Under the pieces are notes generated by a model. The model was not told the origin of the DNA and did not search any database. It saw only the letters and a list, made by a program, of their open reading frames with translations. Positions 9,817 through 17,386 of a DNA stretch of 64,000 nucleotides are shown piece by piece. Every line of letters starts with the position of its first letter. Within the stretch, counting starts at the first letter, position 1. A program made the position numbers and the translations under genes. Location of the stretch: the NCBI RefSeq assembly GCF_000739015.1, contig NZ_JPUG01000063.1, forward strand, positions 1-64,000, in the 5' to 3' direction. This DNA is from Microvirga sp. BSC39. GTDB taxonomy: Bacteria; Pseudomonadota; Alphaproteobacteria; Rhizobiales; Beijerinckiaceae.

Positions 9817-9886
9817 AATAAACGGAAATCGGTAGTCGTAGAAGAGTACCGTTGAGAGAAGATGCTGTCAACGCTTTTCGTTTATT
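9817..9886. promoter_or_regulatory. Divergent promoter with a pair of inverted AATAAACG repeats
   Basis: AATAAACGGAAA at 9817-9828 is matched by TTTTCGTTTATT at 9875-9886; the second is the reverse complement of the first with one mismatch in twelve. The two arms sit at either end of the gap between the minus-strand operon (start 9803) and the plus-strand XRE gene (start 9911). This is a plausible operator pair for the XRE protein, by inference. Confidence 0.45.
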
Positions 9887-9910
9887 TTTGATGGAAATCG
9901 TGTGTTGACC

Positions 9911-10192
9911 ATGATTACTAAGGAGCAATCCCGTGCTGCAAGAGGGCTTCTGGATTGGTCACAAGATCAGCTCGGTCAAAAAGCCAACCTCAGCGAAAGC
10001 ACCATTCGTGATTTCGAGAAGGGGCGCAGAATTCCTTCTGTCAATAATCTTGCGGCTATAGCACGGGCGTTTGAAGCTTCCGGCATTATCTTCATTGCGG
10101 AGAACGGGGAGGGGCCGGGTGTCCGGCTCAAGAAGCAGAAGCCGGATGAAGGCACGCGTCCGCAGCAACTGACCTCCGAGAACGACACCTGA
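9911..10192 (+). CDS. Small XRE-family transcriptional regulator
   Basis: A 93-residue Cro/C1-type HTH protein. The start ITKEQSRAARGLLDWSQDQL, then LSESTIRDFEKGRRIPS and NNLAAIARAFEASGI, matches the compact alphaproteobacterial XRE regulators that begin with a TPEQ-RAARALL-W-Q segment. The HTH covers about residues 5-62. The C-terminal 25 residues are polar. The ATG at 9911 fits the family start; an in-frame GTG at 9902 is less likely. It is divergent from an operon carrying a ParS/MbcA-domain protein, with paired inverted repeats between, so autoregulation and control of that operon are likely. Confidence 0.75.
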   Translation: MITKEQSRAARGLLDWSQDQLGQKANLSESTIRDFEKGRRIPSVNNLAAIARAFEASGIIFIAENGEGPGVRLKKQKPDEGTRPQQLTSENDT

Positions 10193-10306
10193 AACCCGCT
10201 ACCATACTGGCCAGAGGCATCTTCTCCGGTAGCGTGGATCGGCAAGACCGACAGCAGGACAGGGAGCATGCCTCACCACAGTCCGATCACCGAATGCTGA
10301 CGTGCC

Positions 10307-10531
10307 ATGACTGATCCGCACCCGAACTCAATCGAACCTGAACGGCCTGACGAGACACTCGCGCTCAAGTATCTCGGCTACACCATTAGGCTGCAGCCGA
10401 CACCACTGGAGTGGATAGCGGTTGTCACCCGACCCAATCAGCGGCCTGGCATTGTCCTGGCGGCAGATCGCGCGGCGGCCCTGATCAAGGCGCGGGACTG
10501 GATCGCAGTTCAGACCAAGTCACAGGACTAG
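10307..10531 (+). CDS. Small hypothetical protein
   Basis: A 74-residue protein with no recognised domain. The middle (ALKYLGYTIRLQPTPLEWIAVVTRPNQRPGIVLAADRAAALIKARDWI) reads as a compact alpha/beta fold, and the composition is more coding-like than the overlapping frames. It lies downstream of the XRE gene on the same strand, 114 bases away, and its stop is 67 bases from the convergent gene. No strong ribosome site was seen. Confidence 0.45.
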   Translation: MTDPHPNSIEPERPDETLALKYLGYTIRLQPTPLEWIAVVTRPNQRPGIVLAADRAAALIKARDWIAVQTKSQD

Positions 10532-10598
10532 CTCAGGACCAGACGTCTGGACGACGATGCCAGAGAGGAATACACGAAGTCTGTGCTCGTTGCGACGA

Positions 10599-11789
10599 TC
10601 AGGTCTTAGGGCTGCGACGTCCCGCAGTCAGTCGAAGGGAGCCGTCGGCGCCGGCGATCTTGGACTGAGCGAAGTTGAGGTTGCCGAGCTTCCAGGACTG
10701 GAGGACCACAGAGGTGCTCCCGACTGCCTTTGGCTTTACGCCCCCCTCAGCCACACGCTCAATGGTCAGGGTCTTGCCGCTCCAGTCCAGCAGGAGACGG
10801 TCATCTGGGCCGAAGCCAGCTTGGTCCCACAGATCCCGCGGCAGGCGGATGGAGGTGTAGAACCGGTCCGAACGCTTGGCGTCGGGTATCGACTTCACCA
10901 CAATGGCCGCGGAGCCGGTGTGACGGACTTGAGCCTCGGTCTTCGCCGGGCGCAGGCCCGCCCTTGAGCGCTCTTTTGCTTGGGACGCCTTCCGAGGTTC
11001 TGGATCTGAGCTGAGTTCTGGATCCTGCCGTTCGACAGGTTCAGCCTCTCGCGTAAGCGGCTCTTCTGCCTTGAGCGGCTCTGGCTCAGGAGGAGATTCG
11101 CTCGGGATGGGCTGGATCGCGCTGACAACCTCCCGCAGGCCGCCGACAATCCCGTCAGCCGATTGGACCATCAGGGGTGCTAGCCGCGCGATGGCCTCGA
11201 TCTGCTGACCGCCGAGAGCCACCAGCTTGCCAATCTGCTCCGCCATGCCTTCTATGGTCGAGCGCAGGCTCTTCAGCTCTGCGGCCATGCCCGTCAGGGC
11301 CTGTTCCACCTCGCGTGGCAGGGTGGGGGTTGATCCAGTCTGCGCGGGCGTCTCCGGAGTAGAGGGGCGAGGGAACTGCACCGGCTTGGGGCGGAAGACT
11401 TCCGCAGCGAGCGCTTCAGGCTTGCCCAAGTGGCGGGCCAGGATATCAGCCGTATCCCGGGGCCGCTTGTCCGCCGGGGCGCTCGGGCGGCCTGAAGGGC
11501 TGGCAGCCGCTGGCGACCTCTGGGGGCCTGCGTCGTTGGACGGCCGAGACTGCCGCTCCTCCCGAGGTTTCGACAGGCAAGCCGCGCACAGATCATAGGC
11601 CCGGTCGCGTCCGAGAAGCCATCCACGCTCCTTGAAGTAGCCTTTGACGAGATCATCGTTGGCAGGCCTGCTGGCCTCGTAGATGTCTGTCTTGGAGCAC
11701 GTGGAGCATCGGGCGGTGAAACGGTACTTGGAAGGAGCTCCACCGGTACGGGTGATCTGCGACTCGAACTGACGTGCGATGCCCGGCAT
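10599..11789 (-). CDS. Hypothetical protein: N-terminal CxxC pairs, C-terminal AbrB-like segment
   Basis: This encodes 396 residues from ATG 11789 with AGGA eight bases upstream. The N-terminus has two CxxC pairs (CSTC near residue 28, CAAC near 68) that could bind zinc. A Pro/Ala-rich linker follows. Residues about 165-235 form a helical stretch of regular hydrophobic heptads (LTGMAAELKSLRSTIEGMAEQ), likely a coiled coil. The C-terminus has FYTSIRLPRDLWDQAGFGPDD then LLLDWSGKTLTIERV, reminiscent of a swapped-hairpin AbrB/SpoVT DNA-binding fold; this is a pattern judgement only. A zinc-ribbon, coiled-coil, AbrB architecture would suit a regulator or nucleoid protein. It shows no similarity that I recognise over its full length. 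Confidence 0.6.
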   Translation of the reverse strand: MPGIARQFESQITRTGGAPSKYRFTARCSTCSKTDIYEASRPANDDLVKGYFKERGWLLGRDRAYDLCAACLSKPREERQSRPSNDAGPQRSPAAASPSGRPSAPADKRPRDTADILARHLGKPEALAAEVFRPKPVQFPRPSTPETPAQTGSTPTLPREVEQALTGMAAELKSLRSTIEGMAEQIGKLVALGGQQIEAIARLAPLMVQSADGIVGGLREVVSAIQPIPSESPPEPEPLKAEEPLTREAEPVERQDPELSSDPEPRKASQAKERSRAGLRPAKTEAQVRHTGSAAIVVKSIPDAKRSDRFYTSIRLPRDLWDQAGFGPDDRLLLDWSGKTLTIERVAEGGVKPKAVGSTSVVLQSWKLGNLNFAQSKIAGADGSLRLTAGRRSPKT

Positions 11790-12117
11790 CTGGCGTGTCC
11801 TATGTTAATCGCGAGGGGCTTTCCGGCTGAGAACGAGTCTCATGGCCGAGTGTCGGCTTTGACAGGAAAGCTGCTGAAAGAATGCGAGAACAAATAATGC
11901 CCTGCTGGAGATATTCCAAGACCTCTCACGAGCGAGCAACCATTGGTGGCAAAGGGAGGCCATTCTGGACCCTTCCGCTCCACGGGTGGCGCCATCTCTC
12001 CGAATAGAGGTGAGCTTGCCTGACATTCCAGGTGGGTAACAGCTCATTAACCATACTTGCCCATTGTTCTCTCGTGCTCTGAGGCGGTCACAGAGCCGTT
12101 TCCCACAAGGCAAGCAG
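11790..12117. other. Intergenic region between divergent hypothetical genes
   Basis: About 330 bases separate two divergently transcribed genes. They should hold both promoters. A minus-strand frame at 11805-12137 overlaps the next gene's start and does not look coding. No clear palindrome was found. Confidence 0.4.
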
Positions 12118-12480
12118 ATGATGTTCAAGATCCTCACCGATGCAGTCGATGAGAAGCTCGCGTTGATTGCACCCGTCTTAAGAAAGATCGAGCAGGATGG
12201 TCAGAGTGCTGATCTGCGCGACCTCGGCTCTCATCTCATCCGTGCTCTACGCCTGTTCGAGCGCAACCCCTGCATTGAGGCAGCTGCGGACGATCTGTAT
12301 CCGGCAGCGGCGGCGCTGGTTGGAGAGAACATGAAGCTCGCGCAGCCCAGTGCAAGAGGGCGGCGCCTTCTCGACGATGCTCATCGACGCTTTTGCAGCC
12401 GGCTTGAGGCGGCCGCGGATCGTCTTAAACCTTATGAGTACCTGGTTGTCCCGGATTTCTCCATTCGCCAGGCGGCCTGA
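12118..12480 (+). CDS. Small hypothetical helical protein
   Basis: This encodes 120 residues from tandem ATG codons at 12118/12121, with AAGG seven bases upstream; the longer frame from 12064 has no ribosome site. It is all-helical by appearance (KILTDAVDEKLALIAPVLRKIEQDG; LRDLGSHLIRALRLFERN; RRLLDDAHRRFCSRLEAAADRL). No signal peptide, membrane segment or known motif. Function unknown. Confidence 0.5.
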   Translation: MMFKILTDAVDEKLALIAPVLRKIEQDGQSADLRDLGSHLIRALRLFERNPCIEAAADDLYPAAAALVGENMKLAQPSARGRRLLDDAHRRFCSRLEAAADRLKPYEYLVVPDFSIRQAA

Positions 12481-12546
12481 CGAGACAGGCTCTGCCGCTC
12501 GCAGCTGTTCCTTCCGGGTTCATCTCGTGTGCAGGGGGAAGTGAGA

Positions 12547-12780
12547 TCAAGCCAGGGTGTCAGCGGCTTTTTCGAGCAGAGCCTGAAACGAAGGCTGGTT
12601 CTTCTGCCCAACCACAACAGCGTAAAGTCGGAGACTGGAAGCTGTTGCTTCATCCTGCTCACCTCGGGCGAGCTTGGCCGCCGCTCGGTCCAGCAATTCA
12701 GCCCAATCTTTCTCACCCCGGCCCAGCAACACCGCTGACCACAGGCCCAATTCACCGGAGAGCATCTTGTGGTCAGGCAT
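12547..12780 (-). CDS. Small hypothetical protein
   Basis: A 77-residue frame from the ATG at 12780 (PDHKMLSGELGLWSAVLLGRG...). The longer open frame to 12990 is probably non-coding upstream of this ATG: its composition changes from a random-looking to an acidic, helical protein at about that point. It may be a small regulator, but no domain is recognised. The gap 12781-13021 holds nothing I can identify. Confidence 0.35.
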   Translation of the reverse strand: MPDHKMLSGELGLWSAVLLGRGEKDWAELLDRAAAKLARGEQDEATASSLRLYAVVVGQKNQPSFQALLEKAADTLA

Positions 12781-13021
12781 GGGTGCCCTCGCTCGCATGT
12801 GCGGCCTCGACGGAGGACCACCACGACAAATCCAAGAACGCCTCGGCTGAGTGAACCGGGCGGGGTTCTCAGCCGAGGTGTGTGCGGTGCCGGTTGCAAT
12901 ACCGCCGGACGACTTTGGCAGAGTGTTGGTAAAGATCTCGTTCCTGGTACTGTTTTCGGTCAAGCGGCATCGGATGTTTGCCAGCAGCACTCAGCAGGGT
13001 AGAGGCTGATGATGCGCCGAG

Positions 13022-13636
13022 CTATTGAACAGCAGAGACAATGTGGCTTCGCAGAGCCTCAAGCGTTGCTGGTTCGAGCTTTCCCGTGACAGGCAGCCCT
13101 TTGGCACGCTCGAAGGCTTCGACCGCTTTGCTGGTACTCGGGCCAAACACACCATCCGCCTCAAGGCTGCCGTAGCCGAATTCGACGAGCGCTTCCTGTG
13201 CGGTACGGATCTGCTCTTTCGACGGTGGAGTTTCTGATGTCGAGCCTGTCGTAGAAATGTCGATCCTAGTAATCGGCCGGTCAGATGGTCCTGTGAGTTG
13301 AAGCCGCGCCTGCTCGATGGCTTGGCTTACGCTGGCACGCAGAGCATCCAGATCCTGGAGCTCCTGCATCGCGGCTTCGATCTTCTGCTGTGTAGCATTT
13401 AAGTCCTTCCCTGCTTGCAGCGCCTGCGCCTTGTCGTGCGCGAGCTGGTCGCGCTCGGCCGTGACTGCCTGGATCTGCTGATGAAGTTGCGCAATTTCAG
13501 TTTGAGCAGATTGCTCTTCAGTCCCAGAGACCAGCACCGAGTAGGCAAACAGCCCCAAGCCGATGATGGTTGCAGCCAGGAGGCCTATCCTAGCAGCCTC
13601 GAATGGTAGTCCTACCTGATTTCTCGTGTCACTCAT
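13022..13636 (-). CDS. Membrane-anchored peptidoglycan-binding-domain protein
   Basis: This encodes 204 residues from ATG 13636. Residues about 15-37 form one membrane segment (IGLLAATIIGLGLFAYSVLVSG), placing the rest in the periplasm. Residues 40-110 are a coiled coil (LHQQIQAVTAERDQLAHDKAQALQ). The C-terminal 60 residues form a PG_binding_1 domain: TAQEALVEFGYGSLEADGVFGPSTSKAVEAFERAKGLPVTG. It probably tethers or senses the cell wall. It stands alone, without a hydrolase domain. Confidence 0.75.
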   Translation of the reverse strand: MSDTRNQVGLPFEAARIGLLAATIIGLGLFAYSVLVSGTEEQSAQTEIAQLHQQIQAVTAERDQLAHDKAQALQAGKDLNATQQKIEAAMQELQDLDALRASVSQAIEQARLQLTGPSDRPITRIDISTTGSTSETPPSKEQIRTAQEALVEFGYGSLEADGVFGPSTSKAVEAFERAKGLPVTGKLEPATLEALRSHIVSAVQ

Positions 13637-13851
13637 GATCGTACCCACAACCAAACAACTGGAGCGCTTGAGCACTCATGTGCTTATGGAAGATCCAGAA
13701 TGGGTCCGAGGTGTGACATGAGTGGGGCTGGCACGGGTCAGCTATCCGCATGGTTAACCAATCGTAATCACCGATAGCCGATGAAGCCATCATCCTTCCT
13801 GAGCTTGGAGCCGGGCTTGCCAGGTTCGATCTGATCGACAGGGGCGGAAAG

Positions 13852-14664
13852 ATGCCCATCTTCCGGTCATGCGATTCACCAGCTTTCGATAGGCCGTTTG
13901 AGCTGGCCTGCATCAATCTAATCCCATGGTCGAACAGGATCTCAGGAGGGGGATTCACTTTTCAGGGGACGTATTTTCCGCTCCAGCCGAATGTCCCAAA
14001 TCAGCCCTGCGCCGTTCATGGCAATGCGTTCTCGTCGAGATGGTCAGTCTTGGAGGCAACGAAGACATCCGTCGTGCTGACCATGACGTCGTTCGGCCCC
14101 GAACCCTTCCGGTATCACGCGCGGTTGCGTTACACGCTCAGACACTCTGCCATGCAGATGTATGTCAGCGTGACCAATCTCAGCCGCTTTCGCCTCCCAT
14201 ACGGTATTGGCTTCCACCCTTGGCTGCCCCGCACGCCTGATACATTGCTCAAGGCATCGGCTGTTTCGATGTGGCTTCCTAATGAGGCGATGCTGCCGAA
14301 GCAGCGTGTCCCCGTTTCCATGTATCCTGAGTGGAACTTCGAGGGTGGTGCAAGGCTGCCACGCGGGTTCATCTCAAGATGGTTCGACGGCTGGGCTGGT
14401 GAAGCAACCATCGCGTGGCCAAGCAGAAATGTCACACTGCGGTGTCAGGCAAGTTCTGAGCTTGCACGTTTCATCCTTTACTCACCTTCGGAGGACGCAG
14501 GATTTTTCTGCTTCGAGCCTGTTAGCCATGCTGTTGATGCGCACAATCTGCCTCCAAACCCGGAGTTTCATGGACTTCGCATATTGGCGCCGGGTGCTGT
14601 GATGGCGGCAAGCTGCACGTTTACGGTAGAGCGGTACCAAGCAACTGATTGTCCGTTATCTTGA
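13852..14664 (+). CDS. Aldose 1-epimerase family protein, probably 5'-damaged
   Basis: This encodes 270 residues resembling the galactose-mutarotase-like family: INLIPWSNRISGGGF (sugar-ring contacts), HGNAF (catalytic histidine region), LPYGIGFHPWLPR (second histidine), and FCFEPVSHAVDAHN (C-terminal acidic region where the catalytic Glu lies). The family normally has about 25-30 more residues in front. In the same frame, codons 13768-13851 read SPIADEAIILPELGAGLARFDL..., which looks like that missing N-terminus, but there is no start codon there: a TAA stands at 13765, four codons after an ATG at 13750. The gene is either a recent pseudogene or is translated from the internal ATG without the first strand. 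Substrate unknown. Confidence 0.65.
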   Translation: MPIFRSCDSPAFDRPFELACINLIPWSNRISGGGFTFQGTYFPLQPNVPNQPCAVHGNAFSSRWSVLEATKTSVVLTMTSFGPEPFRYHARLRYTLRHSAMQMYVSVTNLSRFRLPYGIGFHPWLPRTPDTLLKASAVSMWLPNEAMLPKQRVPVSMYPEWNFEGGARLPRGFISRWFDGWAGEATIAWPSRNVTLRCQASSELARFILYSPSEDAGFFCFEPVSHAVDAHNLPPNPEFHGLRILAPGAVMAASCTFTVERYQATDCPLS

Positions 14665-15370
14665 GCAAATAGGGTATCTGACCCTTGGCGTCAGATGGGG
14701 GCTGTCACGGAAACGTTTGGTCAGTGACGCCCAGCTAAGAACGGCAGCATGACCAAATCTGAGCGTCCTAGGTAATACAATCTTTGGAGAACAAGCTCCG
14801 CTACCCTACCTCTTGGAAACCGGGTCGGCTACACTTTGATGTGGTGGATCAAGAGCAGGCTTCGTGAGCAATTCACGCCAGTGGTAAAAATGACCTTCAG
14901 AGAGATCATTCGTGACTCAGTACAGGCACAACTTCCGACCGTGTTGGCGGATACGGAAGCGGCTGATGACGTCATGTACACTGGTCTATACGATTGAGAG
15001 AAAGAAAGCGGGTCAAGACTGACACACTGGACGAGATCTAGGATATGCCGATGTCTCCAGGCGACGGCTCAAATCTACAGCACGTCCTGAGGCCGCGTCC
15101 CAACCGGGTCCGCTCGCTTCGTTTGGTTGGCTTTCTCTCATGATCGGTCGATCCACATGGCTCCATTATTCGGACGGGAGAGGCAACCCAAATAGCGAAA
15201 CGCCCCAGCCGGGGAGGGGGCGACCTCGGCTAGGGCGCTGTGGTGCCTGAGCGCACCACCTTGGGCAGATACGCAACGCGCCCAGATACTCACCGAGTGG
15301 ACGGCCAAGGTTAATGTCTGGTTCCCACGGCTGAAGCTCTCCCCAAATGGCTCACTTGGTCGACTGCTGT
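14665..15370. other. Long intergenic region, no firm gene
   Basis: Apart from the doubtful 52-codon frame at 14839, this 700-base stretch shows no convincing gene. Around 15200-15225 a CGCCCC...GGGGCG inverted repeat could fold into a GC-rich hairpin. A 78-codon minus-strand frame at 15138-15374 looks like a shadow. The region lies between an epimerase-like gene and a lipoprotein gene that run toward each other. Confidence 0.4.
14839..14997 (+). CDS. Possible small ORF, 52 residues
   Basis: An ATG at 14839 opens a frame to TGA at 14995-14997 encoding MWWIKSRLREQFTPVVKMTF and then an amphipathic, mixed-charge sequence. The amino-acid mix looks protein-like, but no ribosome site precedes it and no family is recognised. 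It may be a fragment of an older gene. Confidence 0.2.
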   Translation: MWWIKSRLREQFTPVVKMTFREIIRDSVQAQLPTVLADTEAADDVMYTGLYD

Positions 15371-15742
15371 TCAATCGACGTATGGAACGTCCTCTGGTAG
15401 CGGCTCAACTGGACTGGGATAGCGGTTGTGGCGAGGCGCTCGGCGCTCCCAAGGCTCTGCGGTTTCTATCTCACCTGTAGAGCCGCAAACGCGATCCCGT
15501 CTAACAACCTCTTCTCCGAAGCTGTCGATGCGCCGTCTGACAACGGTTCGGCACCTCTCGCTCTCGATACCACGGGACGGATCTGCGTAGAGGTTACGCT
15601 CATAGGTGCGCTCAGTCCCGCCATAGCGGTCATACTGATACTCGCTGTAGGAAACCTCGGTACCGGTCACGCACCCACCCAGCAATGTTGCCACGGCGAT
15701 CACGGTAGCAGCGGGGATTACTCGTCTAGACCAGCTCAACAT
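15371..15742 (-). CDS. Small lipoprotein
   Basis: This encodes 123 residues from the ATG at 15742 with GGGAGG six bases upstream. The N-terminus is a lipoprotein signal: positive start (SWSRR), hydrophobic core and lipobox LLGGC, so Cys about 24 would be lipidated. The mature part is hydrophilic, rich in Tyr, Arg and Glu (SYSEYQYDRYGGTERTYERN), with two further cysteines (RCRTVV, RVCGS) that could form a disulfide. It is probably an outer-membrane or periplasmic lipoprotein; function unknown. Confidence 0.7.
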   Translation of the reverse strand: MLSWSRRVIPAATVIAVATLLGGCVTGTEVSYSEYQYDRYGGTERTYERNLYADPSRGIESERCRTVVRRRIDSFGEEVVRRDRVCGSTGEIETAEPWERRAPRHNRYPSPVEPLPEDVPYVD

Positions 15743-15902
15743 GGGAGCCTCCCTGTGTACGCAGGCGACACCAACAGGCATCCGCCCCATACTAATAGAG
15801 AGGGTCGTGCGGCACCCGTGAACCGTATCTGAACGGCCCAGCTATCATCACAGGTTCGGTAAACGAGCCTGTGGATGGGGACGCTCGCCTCAGTTGGCGT
15901 TC

Positions 15903-16385
15903 TCAGCCTGTAGCCGCTTCAACTGGCGTGGGGTCTGTGCCGGCTCCCGCAGAAGCCCTCACGGCTTCCCAGTTAGCCAACTGATCCACCCGCTCATTTT
16001 CCGGGTGCCCGGCATGACCCTTCACCCACTTCCACGTGATATTCCGGCCAGTCATCACAACATCCATCTGCTGCCATAGGTCTTGGTTCAGCACAGGCTT
16101 GCCGTCTGCCTTACGCCAGCCTTTGGCTTTCCAGCCCCGGAGCCATTCGGTCGCGCCCTTGATCACGTACTGGCTGTCACTGTGGATCACGATGGGCAGA
16201 TCCTTGGAGACAGCTTCAAGGGCCTTGATGGCTGCTGTCATCTCCATCTTGTTGTTCGTCGTGGATCGATCTCGGCCAACGATAATCTGCTCTTCACCTG
16301 CAATGGTGATAACGGCAGCGTATCCGCCTGGGCCAGGGTTTCCCAGGCATGCGCCGTCGGTGAAAATAATGGCTTGGTTGGTCAT
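15903..16385 (-). CDS. rnhA: Ribonuclease HI
   Basis: RNase HI cleaves the RNA strand of RNA-DNA hybrids. The 160-residue product from ATG 16385 has all catalytic residues at the E. coli positions: D10 (FTDGACLGNPG), E48 (NNKMEMTA), D70 (IHSDSQYV), H124 (VKGHAGH) and D134 (ENERVDQLA). The length is typical. Upstream codons to 16490 are in frame but fall outside the family start. It is a monocistronic minus-strand gene; the C-terminal extension after the last catalytic Asp is short. Confidence 0.95.
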   Translation of the reverse strand: MTNQAIIFTDGACLGNPGPGGYAAVITIAGEEQIIVGRDRSTTNNKMEMTAAIKALEAVSKDLPIVIHSDSQYVIKGATEWLRGWKAKGWRKADGKPVLNQDLWQQMDVVMTGRNITWKWVKGHAGHPENERVDQLANWEAVRASAGAGTDPTPVEAATG

Positions 16386-16611
16386 ATGGATTTCTCGATA
16401 GGTTCGTTGGGCAATTAATTGCCCCAGTGAGCAAACTGGAAGGGCATAGAGCAGGGGAGGGTTTAAGATCCCCTGACCGTATGCCGGCAATCCACAGGAG
16501 CGATCTCGCCAAACGACAAAGCCTGTCGGGAGGTGGGGCAGGATGACTGTCTTAGCGAGTTACAGTCTTGGGTGGTATCGTCGGATATAAAGGGTTGCCT
16601 GAGGGGACGTG

Positions 16612-17196
16612 ATGGACGATCAGAGGAAGGAACTTCGCAAGCTCATCGCACAACTGCGGCCCGTTCAAGGGGTTCGTTCGACCACGCGCGAGTATCGCAA
16701 CTTGGACGAACAGAATGATGCGAGAACGGTCTTAGAGGCAGCCGGCCTTCAGTTCACGAGCCTACGCCACAGGGGCGAAGGGAGAGACCCACCTGACTGT
16801 GAGGTGGAGATCGACGGTGTTCGTTGTGGGATTGAACTGACTGAGTTCGTCCACAGGCGGACGCTGGAGAAGTCCATCAAGGCCCACAAGGCTGATAGTC
16901 GTAATCGCTACTATCATGAGTGGACCCGAGAGGAATTCCTTAAGCAACTCCGAGAGGAGATTGCGAAGAAAGACCAGCCGAGGGATCTGAAAGACGGTCC
17001 TTGGCAGCGATATTTCCTTATCTTCTGGACGGGGGAGATGCATTTAGGAATCGAGGAGCTAACGGACTTCCTTGATGGTGTTGTATTTGAGTGCGAACTG
17101 ATCACAGATGTACTCATGGGCTTGGACTACCACCCAGGCCGGGGATACCCAGCTATCCGTATTCCAGTGGTCAGGAAGTTGGCAGTCATCCGATGA
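16612..17196 (+). CDS. Hypothetical protein, possible PD-(D/E)XK-like fold
   Basis: This encodes 194 residues from ATG 16612 with GAGGGG upstream. After a helical N-terminus, GEGRDPPDCEVEIDGVRCGIELTEFV (about residues 56-81) has the strand-turn-strand arrangement PD...E-x-T/K seen in restriction-endonuclease-like folds, although Lys is replaced (ELTE). A basic helical region (KSIKAHKADSRNRYYHEWTRE) and the strand YFLIFWTGE follow. Proteins of this kind often appear as stand-alone accessory genes. It converges with a DUF1016 nuclease gene 190 bases away. The nuclease assignment is inference. Confidence 0.5.
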   Translation: MDDQRKELRKLIAQLRPVQGVRSTTREYRNLDEQNDARTVLEAAGLQFTSLRHRGEGRDPPDCEVEIDGVRCGIELTEFVHRRTLEKSIKAHKADSRNRYYHEWTREEFLKQLREEIAKKDQPRDLKDGPWQRYFLIFWTGEMHLGIEELTDFLDGVVFECELITDVLMGLDYHPGRGYPAIRIPVVRKLAVIR

Positions 17197-17386
17197 CTAT
17201 GAGTCGTTAAGGCGAGGAGCTGTCTGGGTTGCTTTCAAGATGAGAGGCTGAACAGCAGTCCATCCGATTGGAATGCATGTCCGTGGGCAAGAATACTTTT
17301 GCACATCAAGCGTTCGCATGGCAGTTTTAGCTGGGCCATCTGTCAAGGTTGGTCTTCAACGATCAAGTTTGACCGACGTTGAGTGG

